A DNA stretch of 16,459 nt from Cellvibrionaceae bacterium. GTDB lineage: Bacteria > Pseudomonadota > Gammaproteobacteria > Pseudomonadales > Cellvibrionaceae. The stretch lies in NCBI GenBank assembly GCA_021151525.1, contig JAGKXD010000089.1, positions 1 through 16,459 of the forward strand, written 5' to 3'. A model generated the notes under the pieces. The model made no database searches, was not told the DNA's origin, and was given only the letters and a program-made list of their open reading frames with translations. The translations under genes were made by a program, and so were the position numbers. Positions 6,666-13,945 of the stretch are shown one piece after another; position 1 is the first letter of the stretch; the number at the start of each line of letters is the position of its first letter.

Positions 6666-6683
6666 CACTGAGAAGGAAAAGCT

Positions 6684-8645
6684 ATGCCTATTATTACTCT
6701 CCCCGACGGTTCCAAACGTCAATTCGATGCTCCCGTGTCCGTATACCAAGTTGCTGCCGATATTGGCCCTGGTTTGGCCAAGGTAACTCTGGGTGGTCGC
6801 GTCTTTTTAAATGGCGATAAAACGGGTCAACGTGTAGATGCTCACGATCTCATCACTCAAGATGCTAATTTGGTGATATTCACCCCTAAAGATGATGACG
6901 GTCTTGAGATTATCCGCCACTCCTGCGCGCACTTGCTCGGTCATGCGATCAAGCAACTGTACCCCAATGTGAAAATGGCGATTGGCCCGACCATCGACAA
7001 CGGTTTCTATTACGACATCGACCTTGAGCAAAAGCTGACCGATGAAGACATTGCGGCGCTTGAAGTGCGCATGCTGGAACTGGCTAAAACCGAATACGAC
7101 GTTGTGAAAAAACAAGTCTCATGGCAAGAAGCCTACGACGTTTTCACCGCGCGCGGAGAGACTTATAAATTGGAGATTTTGGATCGCGACGTGCCTAAAG
7201 ATGCGACGCCGGGTCTGTATCACCACGAGGAATACGTAGATATGTGCCGTGGCCCACACGTGCCCAATATGCGTTTCTGCTTGAACTTCAAACTGATGCG
7301 CACATCTGGTGCCTATTGGCGCGGCGACTCCAACAACAAAATGCTGCAGCGCATTTACGGCACCGCCTTTGCTGATAAAAAGCAATTGGCGGCTTATTTG
7401 AATCTGTTGGAAGAGGCGGCCAAGCGCGACCACCGCAAGCTCGCGAAGAAATTTGACCTGTTCCACTTGCAAGATGAAGCACCGGGCATGGTGTTCTGGC
7501 ATCCAAAAGGCTGGACGTTGTGGCAGCAAATCGAGCAATACATGCGCGCCAAGCAAATCGATTGGGGTTACGACGAAGTTAAGACTCCGCTGATTATGGA
7601 TCGCACCCTGTGGGAAAAGTCCGGTCACTGGGAAAACTATCGCGACAATATGTTTACCACTGAGTCGGAAAAGCGTGATTTCGCCGTTAAGCCAATGAAC
7701 TGCCCTGGTCATATCCAGATTTTCAATCACGGCTTGCGCTCGCATAAAGATTTGCCCTTGCGCTTGGCTGAGTTTGGTTCATGTCACCGTAACGAGGCGT
7801 CTGGTGCCTTACACGGCATTATGCGTGTGCGTGGTTTTGTGCAGGACGATGCCCATATTTTCTGTACTGAGGATATGGTTGAAGCCGAAGTGTCCGCTTT
7901 TAACACTATGTTGAAAGAGGTTTACGACGATTTCGGCTTTACCGATATCGCGGTGAAGTTGTCTCTGCGCCCAGAGAAATATGCTGGCAGCTTGGAAACT
8001 TGGGAAAAGGCCGAAAATGGTTTGCGTACAGCCCTGCGTGCTGCTGGTTTGGAATGGGAAGAATTGCCGGGTGAGGGTGCGTTCTACGGCCCAAAAATCG
8101 AATACCAAATAAAAGATGCCCTTGGTCGTTCATGGCAGTGCGGCACTATCCAGTTGGATTATGTGTTGCCTGAGCGCTTGGATGCCGAATATGTGGCAGA
8201 AGATAACGCTCGTAAACGTCCGGTGATGCTGCACCGCGCCATTCTCGGTTCGTTTGAGCGTTTCCTCGGAATTTTGATCGAGCATTATGAGGGTTCATTC
8301 CCAGTATGGTTGTCGCCGGTACAGGCTGTTGTTGCCAATATCACCGATAATCAGGCTGATTTTGTTAAGAAAGTAGAAAAAACCTTGCGTGATAAGGGCT
8401 TCCGCGCCATTTCGGACTTGAGAAATGAGAAGATCGGCTTTAAAATCCGCGAGCACACAATTCAGCGGGTTCCCTACCTGCTCGTCATTGGCGACAAAGA
8501 GGTTGAAAACAACTCTGTAGCAGTTCGCACAAGAGACGGAAAAGACTTGGGTGTAATGAATCTGGAAGCCTTCATCGAGCACTTGACCGCCGATATCGCG
8601 CGTCGAGGCAGAGTTTTTTCTACTGAAGAAACCCCAGCCGCGTAA
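6684..8645 (+). CDS. thrS: Threonyl-tRNA synthetase
   Basis: This class II synthetase charges tRNA-Thr with threonine in the cytoplasm. Its 653 residues compare with 642 in E. coli. Domains in order: TGS (1-66); editing domain with HSCAH (His79/His83) and MCRGPH (Cys-x3-His); catalytic core; anticodon-binding domain (about 545-645). The zinc ligands that select threonine are Cys340 (MNCPGH), His391 (QDDAHIF) and His517 (LHRAILGS), each six residues on from E. coli Cys334, His385 and His511. Motif 2 (CHRNEASGALHGIMRVRGF) and motif 3 (GSFERFLGILIEH) are intact. AAGGA lies 6 bases before the ATG. It leads the translation-gene block and is probably autoregulated through the anticodon-like leader hairpin. 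Confidence 0.98.
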   Translation: MPIITLPDGSKRQFDAPVSVYQVAADIGPGLAKVTLGGRVFLNGDKTGQRVDAHDLITQDANLVIFTPKDDDGLEIIRHSCAHLLGHAIKQLYPNVKMAIGPTIDNGFYYDIDLEQKLTDEDIAALEVRMLELAKTEYDVVKKQVSWQEAYDVFTARGETYKLEILDRDVPKDATPGLYHHEEYVDMCRGPHVPNMRFCLNFKLMRTSGAYWRGDSNNKMLQRIYGTAFADKKQLAAYLNLLEEAAKRDHRKLAKKFDLFHLQDEAPGMVFWHPKGWTLWQQIEQYMRAKQIDWGYDEVKTPLIMDRTLWEKSGHWENYRDNMFTTESEKRDFAVKPMNCPGHIQIFNHGLRSHKDLPLRLAEFGSCHRNEASGALHGIMRVRGFVQDDAHIFCTEDMVEAEVSAFNTMLKEVYDDFGFTDIAVKLSLRPEKYAGSLETWEKAENGLRTALRAAGLEWEELPGEGAFYGPKIEYQIKDALGRSWQCGTIQLDYVLPERLDAEYVAEDNARKRPVMLHRAILGSFERFLGILIEHYEGSFPVWLSPVQAVVANITDNQADFVKKVEKTLRDKGFRAISDLRNEKIGFKIREHTIQRVPYLLVIGDKEVENNSVAVRTRDGKDLGVMNLEAFIEHLTADIARRGRVFSTEETPAA

Positions 8646-8692
8646 AACAGGCCAGTAAGATTTGTTTCTATTAATGAATTGGAGATACAACT

Positions 8693-9241
8693 ATCAAACG
8701 AGATAACGCCCCCGCCGCTAAAGGAAATTCCAAGAAAGCGCGGATCAACGACCAGATCGAAGCTAAACAAGTTCGTTTAATCAATGCCGAAGGTGAACAA
8801 GTTGGTATTGTTCCCTTGAGTGATGCACTTGCCCAAGCGCAAGCAGCCACTTTGGACTTGGTGGAAATCGTTGCTGATAGCGATCCTATAGTCTGCAAGA
8901 TTATGGATTACGGTAAACATCTGTTTGAGATCAAGAAGACCAAAGCTGCTGCTAAAAAGAAACAAAAGCAACAGCAAATTAAAGAAATGAAATTTCGACC
9001 AGGGACGGAAGAGGGTGACTATCAGGTGAAATTAAAAGCCCTGATACGTTTCCTTGAGAGCGGAGACAAAGCCAAGGTAACCCTCAAGTTCCGCGGCCGC
9101 GAACTCGCCCACCAAGAGTTGGGGATGGAAATGATGCAACGCATCGAGAAAGACCTGCTCGAGTTGGGCACCGTAGAGCAAGCTGCCAAGATGGAAGGTA
9201 AGCAATTGACTATGGTGATCGCTCCTAAAAAGAGAAAATAG
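8693..9241 (+). CDS. infC: Translation initiation factor IF-3, apparent AUC start codon
   Basis: IF-3 binds the 30S subunit and checks start codons and the initiator tRNA. The C-terminal domain (KFRPGTEEGDYQVKLKALIR, then GDKAKVTLKFRGRE) and the N-terminal domain (INDQIEAKQVRLINAEGEQ) match the family. The reading frame is open from a TGA at 8675 and contains no ATG, GTG or TTG before TTG 8816, which would cut away 41 conserved residues. The start is therefore taken as ATC 8693, with GGAG 8 bases upstream, giving 182 residues beginning (M)KRDNAPAAK. Pseudomonas IF-3 proteins begin with a similar IKR stretch. E. coli uses AUU and is autoregulated through that rare start; the same logic is inferred here. 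It follows thrS by 47 bases. Confidence 0.93.
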   Translation: MKRDNAPAAKGNSKKARINDQIEAKQVRLINAEGEQVGIVPLSDALAQAQAATLDLVEIVADSDPIVCKIMDYGKHLFEIKKTKAAAKKKQKQQQIKEMKFRPGTEEGDYQVKLKALIRFLESGDKAKVTLKFRGRELAHQELGMEMMQRIEKDLLELGTVEQAAKMEGKQLTMVIAPKKRK

Positions 9242-9302
9242 TCGGGCTTTTAGCTGCCTTGATTATTTAATTTGTTTATTTATATGTGTGGAGTTTTACC
9301 CC

Positions 9303-9500
9303 ATGGCAACCAAAGCTAAAGTACACAGCGGAGCGTCTAAGCGCTTCAAAAAAACTGGCGCAGGCTACAAGTTCAAACACGCCAACAAGAGTCACATCTT
9401 GACCAAAATGACTACTAAACGTAAGCGCCAATTGCGCGGTACCAGCATCGTTGATGCTACTGATGTACCACGCGTTAAGCGTATGTTCCGTGCCATTTAA
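9303..9500 (+). CDS. rpmI: 50S ribosomal protein L35 (bL35)
   Basis: This 65-residue, very basic protein opens MATKAKVHSGASKRFKKTGA and ends VPRVKRMFRAI, the full family pattern. The start is ATG 9303 with GGAG 9 bases upstream (9290-9293); an upstream in-frame GTG (9288) would add five non-family residues. The 61-base gap after infC is AT-rich and shows no convincing hairpin. In E. coli L20 represses rpmI translation through RNA structure; I cannot identify the equivalent site here. Confidence 0.98.
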   Translation: MATKAKVHSGASKRFKKTGAGYKFKHANKSHILTKMTTKRKRQLRGTSIVDATDVPRVKRMFRAI

Positions 9501-9535
9501 TCTGGCTCAACAGTAATCATTAAGAGGTTTAGAAA

Positions 9536-9895
9536 ATGGCTCGTGTAAAACGTGGTGTAGAGGCGCGTCGTCGTCACAAGAAAGTATTAAAAGCAGCTAA
9601 AGGTTATTACGGTGCACGTTCGCGTACATTCCGTGTTGCCAAGCAAGCTGTTATCAAAGCTGGTCAGTACGCTTACCGCGATCGTCGCGTTAAGAAGCGT
9701 AACTTCCGCGCTTTGTGGATCACTCGTATCAATGCACAATCTCGCGCTGAAGGCATGACTTACAGCCAATTGATCGCTGGCTTGAAGAAAGCCAACATCG
9801 TATTGGATCGTCGTGTATTGGCTGACTTGGCTGTACATGATAAAGCGGCATTTGCTGCTGTTGTTGCGAAGGCTAAATCAGCTCTGGCTGCTTAA
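9536..9895 (+). CDS. rplT: 50S ribosomal protein L20 (bL20)
   Basis: The 119-residue basic protein, MARVKRGVEARRRHKKVLK at its start with the AKGYYGARSRTFRVAKQAV block next, is a full-length L20 that binds 23S rRNA early in 50S assembly. GAGG precedes the ATG by about 9 bases. It follows rpmI by 35 bases and is followed 51 bases later by a strong terminator that ends the thrS-infC-rpmI-rplT unit. Confidence 0.98.
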   Translation: MARVKRGVEARRRHKKVLKAAKGYYGARSRTFRVAKQAVIKAGQYAYRDRRVKKRNFRALWITRINAQSRAEGMTYSQLIAGLKKANIVLDRRVLADLAVHDKAAFAAVVAKAKSALAA

Positions 9896-9946
9896 TCGTC
9901 CAACGACTTCAGGTGCTGAGCAATCATCACCGCTGTGAACGCGATG

Positions 9947-9980
9947 AAAGGGGAGGAGCTTTGGTTCCTTCCCTTTTTTT
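9947..9980 (+). terminator. Rho-independent terminator between rplT and the chorismate mutase gene
   Basis: AAAGGGGAGGAG (9947-9958) pairs with TTCCTTCCCTTT (9965-9976) over 12 positions with two G-U wobbles, around a CTTTGG loop and followed by further T residues. It separates the ribosomal-protein genes from the aroQ-pheST unit, fully or as an attenuator. Confidence 0.88.
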
Positions 9981-10085
9981 ATGTACAGGATGTACAGGCA
10001 GAAAAGTGCTCCTACGTTTTCTGCACTCCCGCCGTTCGTGTGGCGGTCGTATGCCAGAGGTCTTACCGGTAAGTGAGGGCTTAAA
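9981..10085 (+). promoter_or_regulatory. Structured leader before the chorismate mutase gene
   Basis: It begins with an exact tandem duplication of ATGTACAGG (9981-9989, 9990-9998), which places two TGTACA palindromes 9 bases apart. Next are two hairpins, GCAGAAAA/TTTTCTGC (9998-10005 with 10017-10024) and CCGCC/GGCGG (10029-10033 with 10042-10046). A perfect 12-base palindrome CTTACCGGTAAG (10062-10073) then abuts the TGAGGG ribosome binding site. No clear sigma-70 promoter is visible. The density of symmetry suggests RNA-level or repressor control, but none of the structures matches an attenuator I know. Confidence 0.5.
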
Positions 10086-10394
10086 ATGGATAGTGTTGAA
10101 GGTCTCGAAGAGCTGCGTAAAAGTATCGATAACATTGATAACGCCATAGTGGCAATGTTTGCTGAGCGCTTTAAAGTGACGACAAAAGTCGGTCACTACA
10201 AGGCGAAACACGGATTGCCAGCAAAAGATATTCAGCGTGAAACAGTCCAATTTAATCGCATTGGTGAATTGGCGAATCATTACGGGCTAGATCCTGAGTT
10301 TGCCAAAGAATTATTAGTTAAAGTGATTGATCGTGTAGTACAAAATCACGAGTTAATCGCCCAAGAATACTTATCGAAAAATCTTAAAAACTAG
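10086..10394 (+). CDS. Monofunctional chorismate mutase, AroQ (type II) class
   Basis: Chorismate mutase turns chorismate into prephenate, the branch point to phenylalanine and tyrosine. The 102-residue all-helical protein lines up without gaps with the E. coli P-protein mutase domain. Arg11, Arg28, Lys39, Asp48, Arg51 and Glu52 occur at the same numbers. Where E. coli has Gln88 this protein appears to have His88 (DRVVQNH), which may change activity or pH dependence. There is no signal peptide and no fused dehydratase or dehydrogenase. The ATG is preceded by TGAGGG, 6 bases away. The stop lies 11 bases before pheS, so the two genes are co-transcribed. An isochorismate-pyruvate lyase (PchB-like) role is possible but no siderophore genes are near. 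Confidence 0.88.
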   Translation: MDSVEGLEELRKSIDNIDNAIVAMFAERFKVTTKVGHYKAKHGLPAKDIQRETVQFNRIGELANHYGLDPEFAKELLVKVIDRVVQNHELIAQEYLSKNLKN

Positions 10395-10405
10395 TGGAAT
10401 TGCAG

Positions 10406-11419
10406 ATGGAAAATCTCGCCGCGCTTACTGAAGAAGCGCTCAAAGTCGTTAACGAAGCTCAGGATCTTGCCGCGCTGGATTCAGTGCGTGTGGAATATCT
10501 TGGTAAAAGCGGCAGCATTACCGCCTTGATGAAAACCCTTGGCAAATTATCGCCAGAAGAGCGTCCTGCTGCTGGTGCAGAAATTAATAAAGCGAAAGAC
10601 GCTGTGCAAGCTGCTTTGGATATTCGCAAAGCGACACTTGAACAAGCTGCTATTGCTGCCAAGTTGGCGGGTGAAGTTGTCGATGTGACCTTGCCGGGGC
10701 GTGGCCAGCACACTGGCGGTTTGCATCCCGTAACGCGTACCTTGCAGCGTATTGAAGATATTTTTTCGGCGGTGGGTTACACCGTTGAAGTCGGCCCGGA
10801 GATTGAGGACGACTACCACAACTTTGAAGCGCTCAATATTCCTTCGCACCACCCAGCGCGCGCCATGCACGATACTTTTTACGTGGATGATACTCACGTA
10901 TTGCGTACCCATACATCGCCCGTACAAGTGCGCACTATGGAAAACAAAACACCGCCGATTCGCGTAATTTGTCCCGGTCGTGTGTACCGTTGCGATTCAG
11001 ATGTGACCCATTCTCCTATGTTTCATCAGGTTGAAGGCTTGGTAGTCGATAAAGATATTAGCTTCGCCGATTTGAAAGGCACCATGGATCAATTCCTCAA
11101 AACTTTCTTTGAGGCCGATGTACCAGTGCGTTTCCGCCCATCTTATTTCCCGTTTACCGAACCTTCGGCGGAGATGGACATCCAGTGTACCCAATGCCGT
11201 GGTAAAGGCTGCCGTATGTGCAAAAACAGCGGTTGGTTGGAAGTTGGTGGTTGTGGAATGGTGCATCCAGAAGTATTTAAAGCTAGCGGCGTTGATCCTG
11301 AAACCTATACCGGCTTTGCCTTCGGTATGGGCGTAGAACGCTTGGCGATGCTGCGCTACGGCGTAAATGATTTGCGCTTGTTCTTTGAGAACGATCTGCG
11401 CTTCTTAAAACAGTTTTAA
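10406..11419 (+). CDS. pheS: Phenylalanyl-tRNA synthetase alpha subunit
   Basis: The alpha subunit of the alpha2-beta2 class II synthetase carries the Phe-activation site. I start at ATG 10406 (337 residues; E. coli 327), with GTGGA 7 bases upstream; GTG 10394 would add four residues. Residues 1-85 form the helical tRNA-contacting arm. The catalytic core has HPARAMHDTFYV, VYRCDSDVTHSPMFHQVEGL and the C-terminal FAFGMGVERLAMLRYG. A four-cysteine cluster, Cys261, Cys264, Cys269 and Cys272 (CxxC-x4-CxxC), looks like a zinc site. It is shared with Pseudomonas PheS and absent from E. coli. The gap to pheT is filled by an inverted pair of REP-like repeats. Confidence 0.98.
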   Translation: MENLAALTEEALKVVNEAQDLAALDSVRVEYLGKSGSITALMKTLGKLSPEERPAAGAEINKAKDAVQAALDIRKATLEQAAIAAKLAGEVVDVTLPGRGQHTGGLHPVTRTLQRIEDIFSAVGYTVEVGPEIEDDYHNFEALNIPSHHPARAMHDTFYVDDTHVLRTHTSPVQVRTMENKTPPIRVICPGRVYRCDSDVTHSPMFHQVEGLVVDKDISFADLKGTMDQFLKTFFEADVPVRFRPSYFPFTEPSAEMDIQCTQCRGKGCRMCKNSGWLEVGGCGMVHPEVFKASGVDPETYTGFAFGMGVERLAMLRYGVNDLRLFFENDLRFLKQF

Positions 11420-11426
11420 TGAATAC

Positions 11427-11513
11427 GTAGCCCGTATGAAGCAAAGCGCAATACGGGAAAGGTTCGATAATTAGACTTCAGTCCCGTAATGCGTTGCACT
11501 CCATACGGGCTAC
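11427..11513. repeat. Inverted pair of REP-like repeats (REPIN/BIME-like) between pheS and pheT
   Basis: GTAGCCCGTATG (11427-11438) is repeated exactly in reverse at 11502-11513. The similarity continues inward for about 20 more bases at roughly 70 percent, to ATACGGGA and its partner TCCCGTAAT. Each unit of about 32 bases can fold alone, since CCCGTAT (11431-11437) pairs with ATACGGG (11451-11457), and the pair can form one long stem. The unit resembles dispersed GTAGCCCG..ATG repeats I know from many proteobacterial genomes. No other copy is seen in this window. Confidence 0.8.
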
Positions 11514-11525
11514 AGAGATAAAGCT

Positions 11526-13913
11526 ATGAAAGTAAGTGAATCCTGGTTGCGTGAGTGGGTAAACCCCGCAGTTGGCACAGACGAATTGGTAGCTCAGCTG
11601 ACGATGGCTGGCTTGGAAGTGGATGCGATTGAATCGGTCGCAGGCGATTTTACCGGCGTTATCGTGGGTGAAATTGTCGGCTGTGAGCAGCATCCAGATG
11701 CAGACAAATTACGCGTAACCCAAGTTGCCGGTTTGCCTGATGGCCCAACCCAAGTGGTGTGCGGCGCGGCTAATGCGCGCATAGGTATAAAAATCCCATT
11801 TGCTACTATCGGCGCCGAGTTGCCGGGTGACTTCCACATCAAAAAAGCCAAACTCCGCGGAGTTGAATCCTTCGGTATGCTCTGTGGCCAAACCGAATTA
11901 AAAGCGGGTGATGATGATACGGGTCTGTGGGAGCTGGCAGCTGATGCTCCAGTAGGTGCGGATATCCGTGAATACCTGAACTTGAACGATAAGCTCATCG
12001 AGGTGGATTTAACCCCAAACCGCTCCGACTGTTTGAGCGTTAAAGGCATTGCGCGCGAAGTAGGTGTTCTCTTTCGCGTTCCGGTTCAATCGCCATTGAT
12101 TAATTCTGTAGCGGCAACTATTGCAGATACCTTTCCCGTAACACTTTCTGCCGATGCAGCTTGCAGCCGTTATGTTGGCCGTGTAATTCGCAATATCGAC
12201 ATCACCAAGCCAAGCCCTTCATGGTTGCAAGATAAACTCGCTCGCGCTGGCTTGCGTAGCATTGATGCAGTTGTGGATGTGACCAATTATATTTTGGTTG
12301 AGTTAGGTCAGCCAATGCATGCTTTTGATTTGGCAAAACTGTCTGGCGGCATTGATGTGCGTCTTGCTAACCAAGGCGAACCATTGACTCTGTTGGATGG
12401 GCAAGAAATTAAGCTCAATGCCGATACCATGGTCATTGCTGATCAGCAGGGTGCTTTGGCAATTGCCGGCGTATTTGGTGGCAAACCAAGTTCAGTAACT
12501 ACTGAGACTCGCGATATTTTTCTTGAAAGCGCTTTCTTCAATCCATTGGCGGTTGCAGGTCGTGCGCGTTCATACGGTTTGCACACTGACTCATCGCATC
12601 GCTTTGAGCGTGGCGTAGATTACAACTTACAAGTAGAAGCGATTGAACGTGCAACCGCGCTTTTGCTTGACATTGTGGGTGGTGAAGCTGGCCCTTTAAC
12701 CCATGTGACCAATGAGCATTTGCCGAAAGAGCGTCAAGTGACCTTGCGTAAAGCCCGTATTATCAGCGGTTTAAGCTTAGATATGGCTGATGGCGAAGTG
12801 GTGGATATCCTCACTCGTCTCGGTTTGAGTCTGGTTTCCCAAAATGCCGAAGGCTGGACTTTCAATGTTCCAAGCTACCGTTTCGATATCTCTATCGAGG
12901 CTGATTTGTTGGAAGAATTAGCGCGCGTTTATGGTTATAACCGTCTTCCAACACGTGCTTTGGCGACTCCAATTCAAATTGATGTGCGCCCAGAATCGGT
13001 ATTAGGCGTTTCTGCAGTGCGTCGCCAGTTGGTGGCACGTGGCTATCAAGAGGCGATTACTTTCAGCTTTATCGAACCAAAACTGTCTGCGTTGTTTGAT
13101 CCCGTGTGTGAGCCTGTAGTGCTGCGCAATCCAATTAGTGCTGATTTAGCGGCTATGCGTACCAGCTTATTGCCCGGTTTGGTGACGGTGCTGCGCAATA
13201 ATCTCAATCGCCAGCAAGATCGCGTGCGCCTGTTTGAAACTGGCTTGCGCTTTGTGCCGAGCGAGAAGGGCGGAGTTGATGGTTTGCAGCAAGAGGCTAT
13301 GTTAGCTGGCTTGGTGTATGGAAATCGCTTGCCAGAAGCTTGGTCTAACCTTGCGGAAGCAGTTGATTTCTTTGATATTAAGGGTGATCTCGAATCTGTG
13401 TTGGCTGTTACTGGCAATGCTAAGGAATTTACTTTCCAAGCGGGCGAGCATTCTGCTTTACATCCCGGTCAAACGGCAGCTATCTTTCTCAATGGCGAAT
13501 TACAGGGTTATGTGGGCGCATTGCATCCAACCTTGCAACAGCAATTAGATATCCCTAAAAACGTCTTTTTGTTCGAGTTAAAGCTGTCTGCGGTAACTCA
13601 GGCGCGTGTGCCGTCCTTCTCAAGCCTATCGCGCTTCCCAGAGGTTCGCCGCGATCTTGCGATCCTGATCGATCGCCAAGTGGCAGCTAAAGCCCTGATG
13701 GATACTGTATCTGCAGCAGCGGGCGAGCACGTTACAGACTTAAAGGTGTTTGACGTATATATGGGCAAAGGCATTGATCCACATAGAAAAAGTGTTGCTT
13801 TGGGCTTGACCTTTCAGCATCCATCACGCACTCTTAACGAGGATGAAGTGAACGCTTCCATAGATGCGGTAATTAAATCGCTGGAGGCCAATTTCGCTGC
13901 TACCCTCAGATAG
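11526..13913 (+). CDS. pheT: Phenylalanyl-tRNA synthetase beta subunit
   Basis: The product is 795 residues, the same as E. coli PheT. In order: an EMAP/OB-type tRNA-binding domain (about 39-150, with HPDADKLRVTQV); the B3/B4 editing domain (about 205-400, with IDAVVDVTNYILVELGQPMH); B5 (about 400-475); a class II-like core without catalytic motifs (SHRFERGVD is in the preceding segment); and a C-terminal FDX-ACB anticodon-binding domain (about 700-794, starting SRFPEVRRDLAILID). It hydrolyses mischarged Tyr-tRNA-Phe and holds tRNA-Phe. The ribosome binding site is modest (AGAGAT). It follows pheS after the repeat pair and leads to ihfA after 32 bases. Confidence 0.98.
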   Translation: MKVSESWLREWVNPAVGTDELVAQLTMAGLEVDAIESVAGDFTGVIVGEIVGCEQHPDADKLRVTQVAGLPDGPTQVVCGAANARIGIKIPFATIGAELPGDFHIKKAKLRGVESFGMLCGQTELKAGDDDTGLWELAADAPVGADIREYLNLNDKLIEVDLTPNRSDCLSVKGIAREVGVLFRVPVQSPLINSVAATIADTFPVTLSADAACSRYVGRVIRNIDITKPSPSWLQDKLARAGLRSIDAVVDVTNYILVELGQPMHAFDLAKLSGGIDVRLANQGEPLTLLDGQEIKLNADTMVIADQQGALAIAGVFGGKPSSVTTETRDIFLESAFFNPLAVAGRARSYGLHTDSSHRFERGVDYNLQVEAIERATALLLDIVGGEAGPLTHVTNEHLPKERQVTLRKARIISGLSLDMADGEVVDILTRLGLSLVSQNAEGWTFNVPSYRFDISIEADLLEELARVYGYNRLPTRALATPIQIDVRPESVLGVSAVRRQLVARGYQEAITFSFIEPKLSALFDPVCEPVVLRNPISADLAAMRTSLLPGLVTVLRNNLNRQQDRVRLFETGLRFVPSEKGGVDGLQQEAMLAGLVYGNRLPEAWSNLAEAVDFFDIKGDLESVLAVTGNAKEFTFQAGEHSALHPGQTAAIFLNGELQGYVGALHPTLQQQLDIPKNVFLFELKLSAVTQARVPSFSSLSRFPEVRRDLAILIDRQVAAKALMDTVSAAAGEHVTDLKVFDVYMGKGIDPHRKSVALGLTFQHPSRTLNEDEVNASIDAVIKSLEANFAATLR

Positions 13914-13945
13914 CCCTATGACAGCCCTTAATAGGAAAAATAACT

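Larger units (their letters stand above)
6314..6683. other. Gene-free divergent intergenic region between sigma operon and thrS
   Basis: No protein gene is supported in these 370 bases. The left part holds the putative minus-strand ECF promoter. For thrS, a -10-like TATACT lies at 6446-6451 followed by a GC-rich stretch (CGCCGACC), with no good -35 at standard spacing. A 5-bp hairpin CTGCC/GGCAG sits at 6459-6474 followed by CTTTT. The right part holds the large imperfect hairpin and the anticodon-like stem-loop listed separately. If TATACT is the -10, the thrS leader RNA is about 225 bases long, enough for a structured autoregulatory leader. Confidence 0.5.

Noticed and set aside
7119..7745. 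A long open frame (208 codons) on the minus strand inside thrS.
   Set aside because: It lies wholly inside a fully conserved gene, shows no domain and is a codon-usage shadow; the same holds for minus-strand frames in pheS, pheT and the dioxygenase gene.
8816..9241. infC beginning at TTG 8816.
   Set aside because: It would delete 41 residues conserved in IF-3, and TTG 8816 has no good ribosome binding site; ATC 8693 with GGAG is better.
9896..9946. A search for a pheM-like phenylalanine leader peptide before the terminator at 9947-9980.
   Set aside because: No short frame with a run of Phe codons and a ribosome binding site is present.
9981..10076. A 31-codon open frame starting ATG TAC AGG before the chorismate mutase gene, a possible attenuation leader peptide.
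   Set aside because: There is no Shine-Dalgarno (a T tract precedes it), aromatic codons are scattered (two Phe, one Trp, three Tyr) rather than clustered, and the terminator lies upstream instead of downstream.
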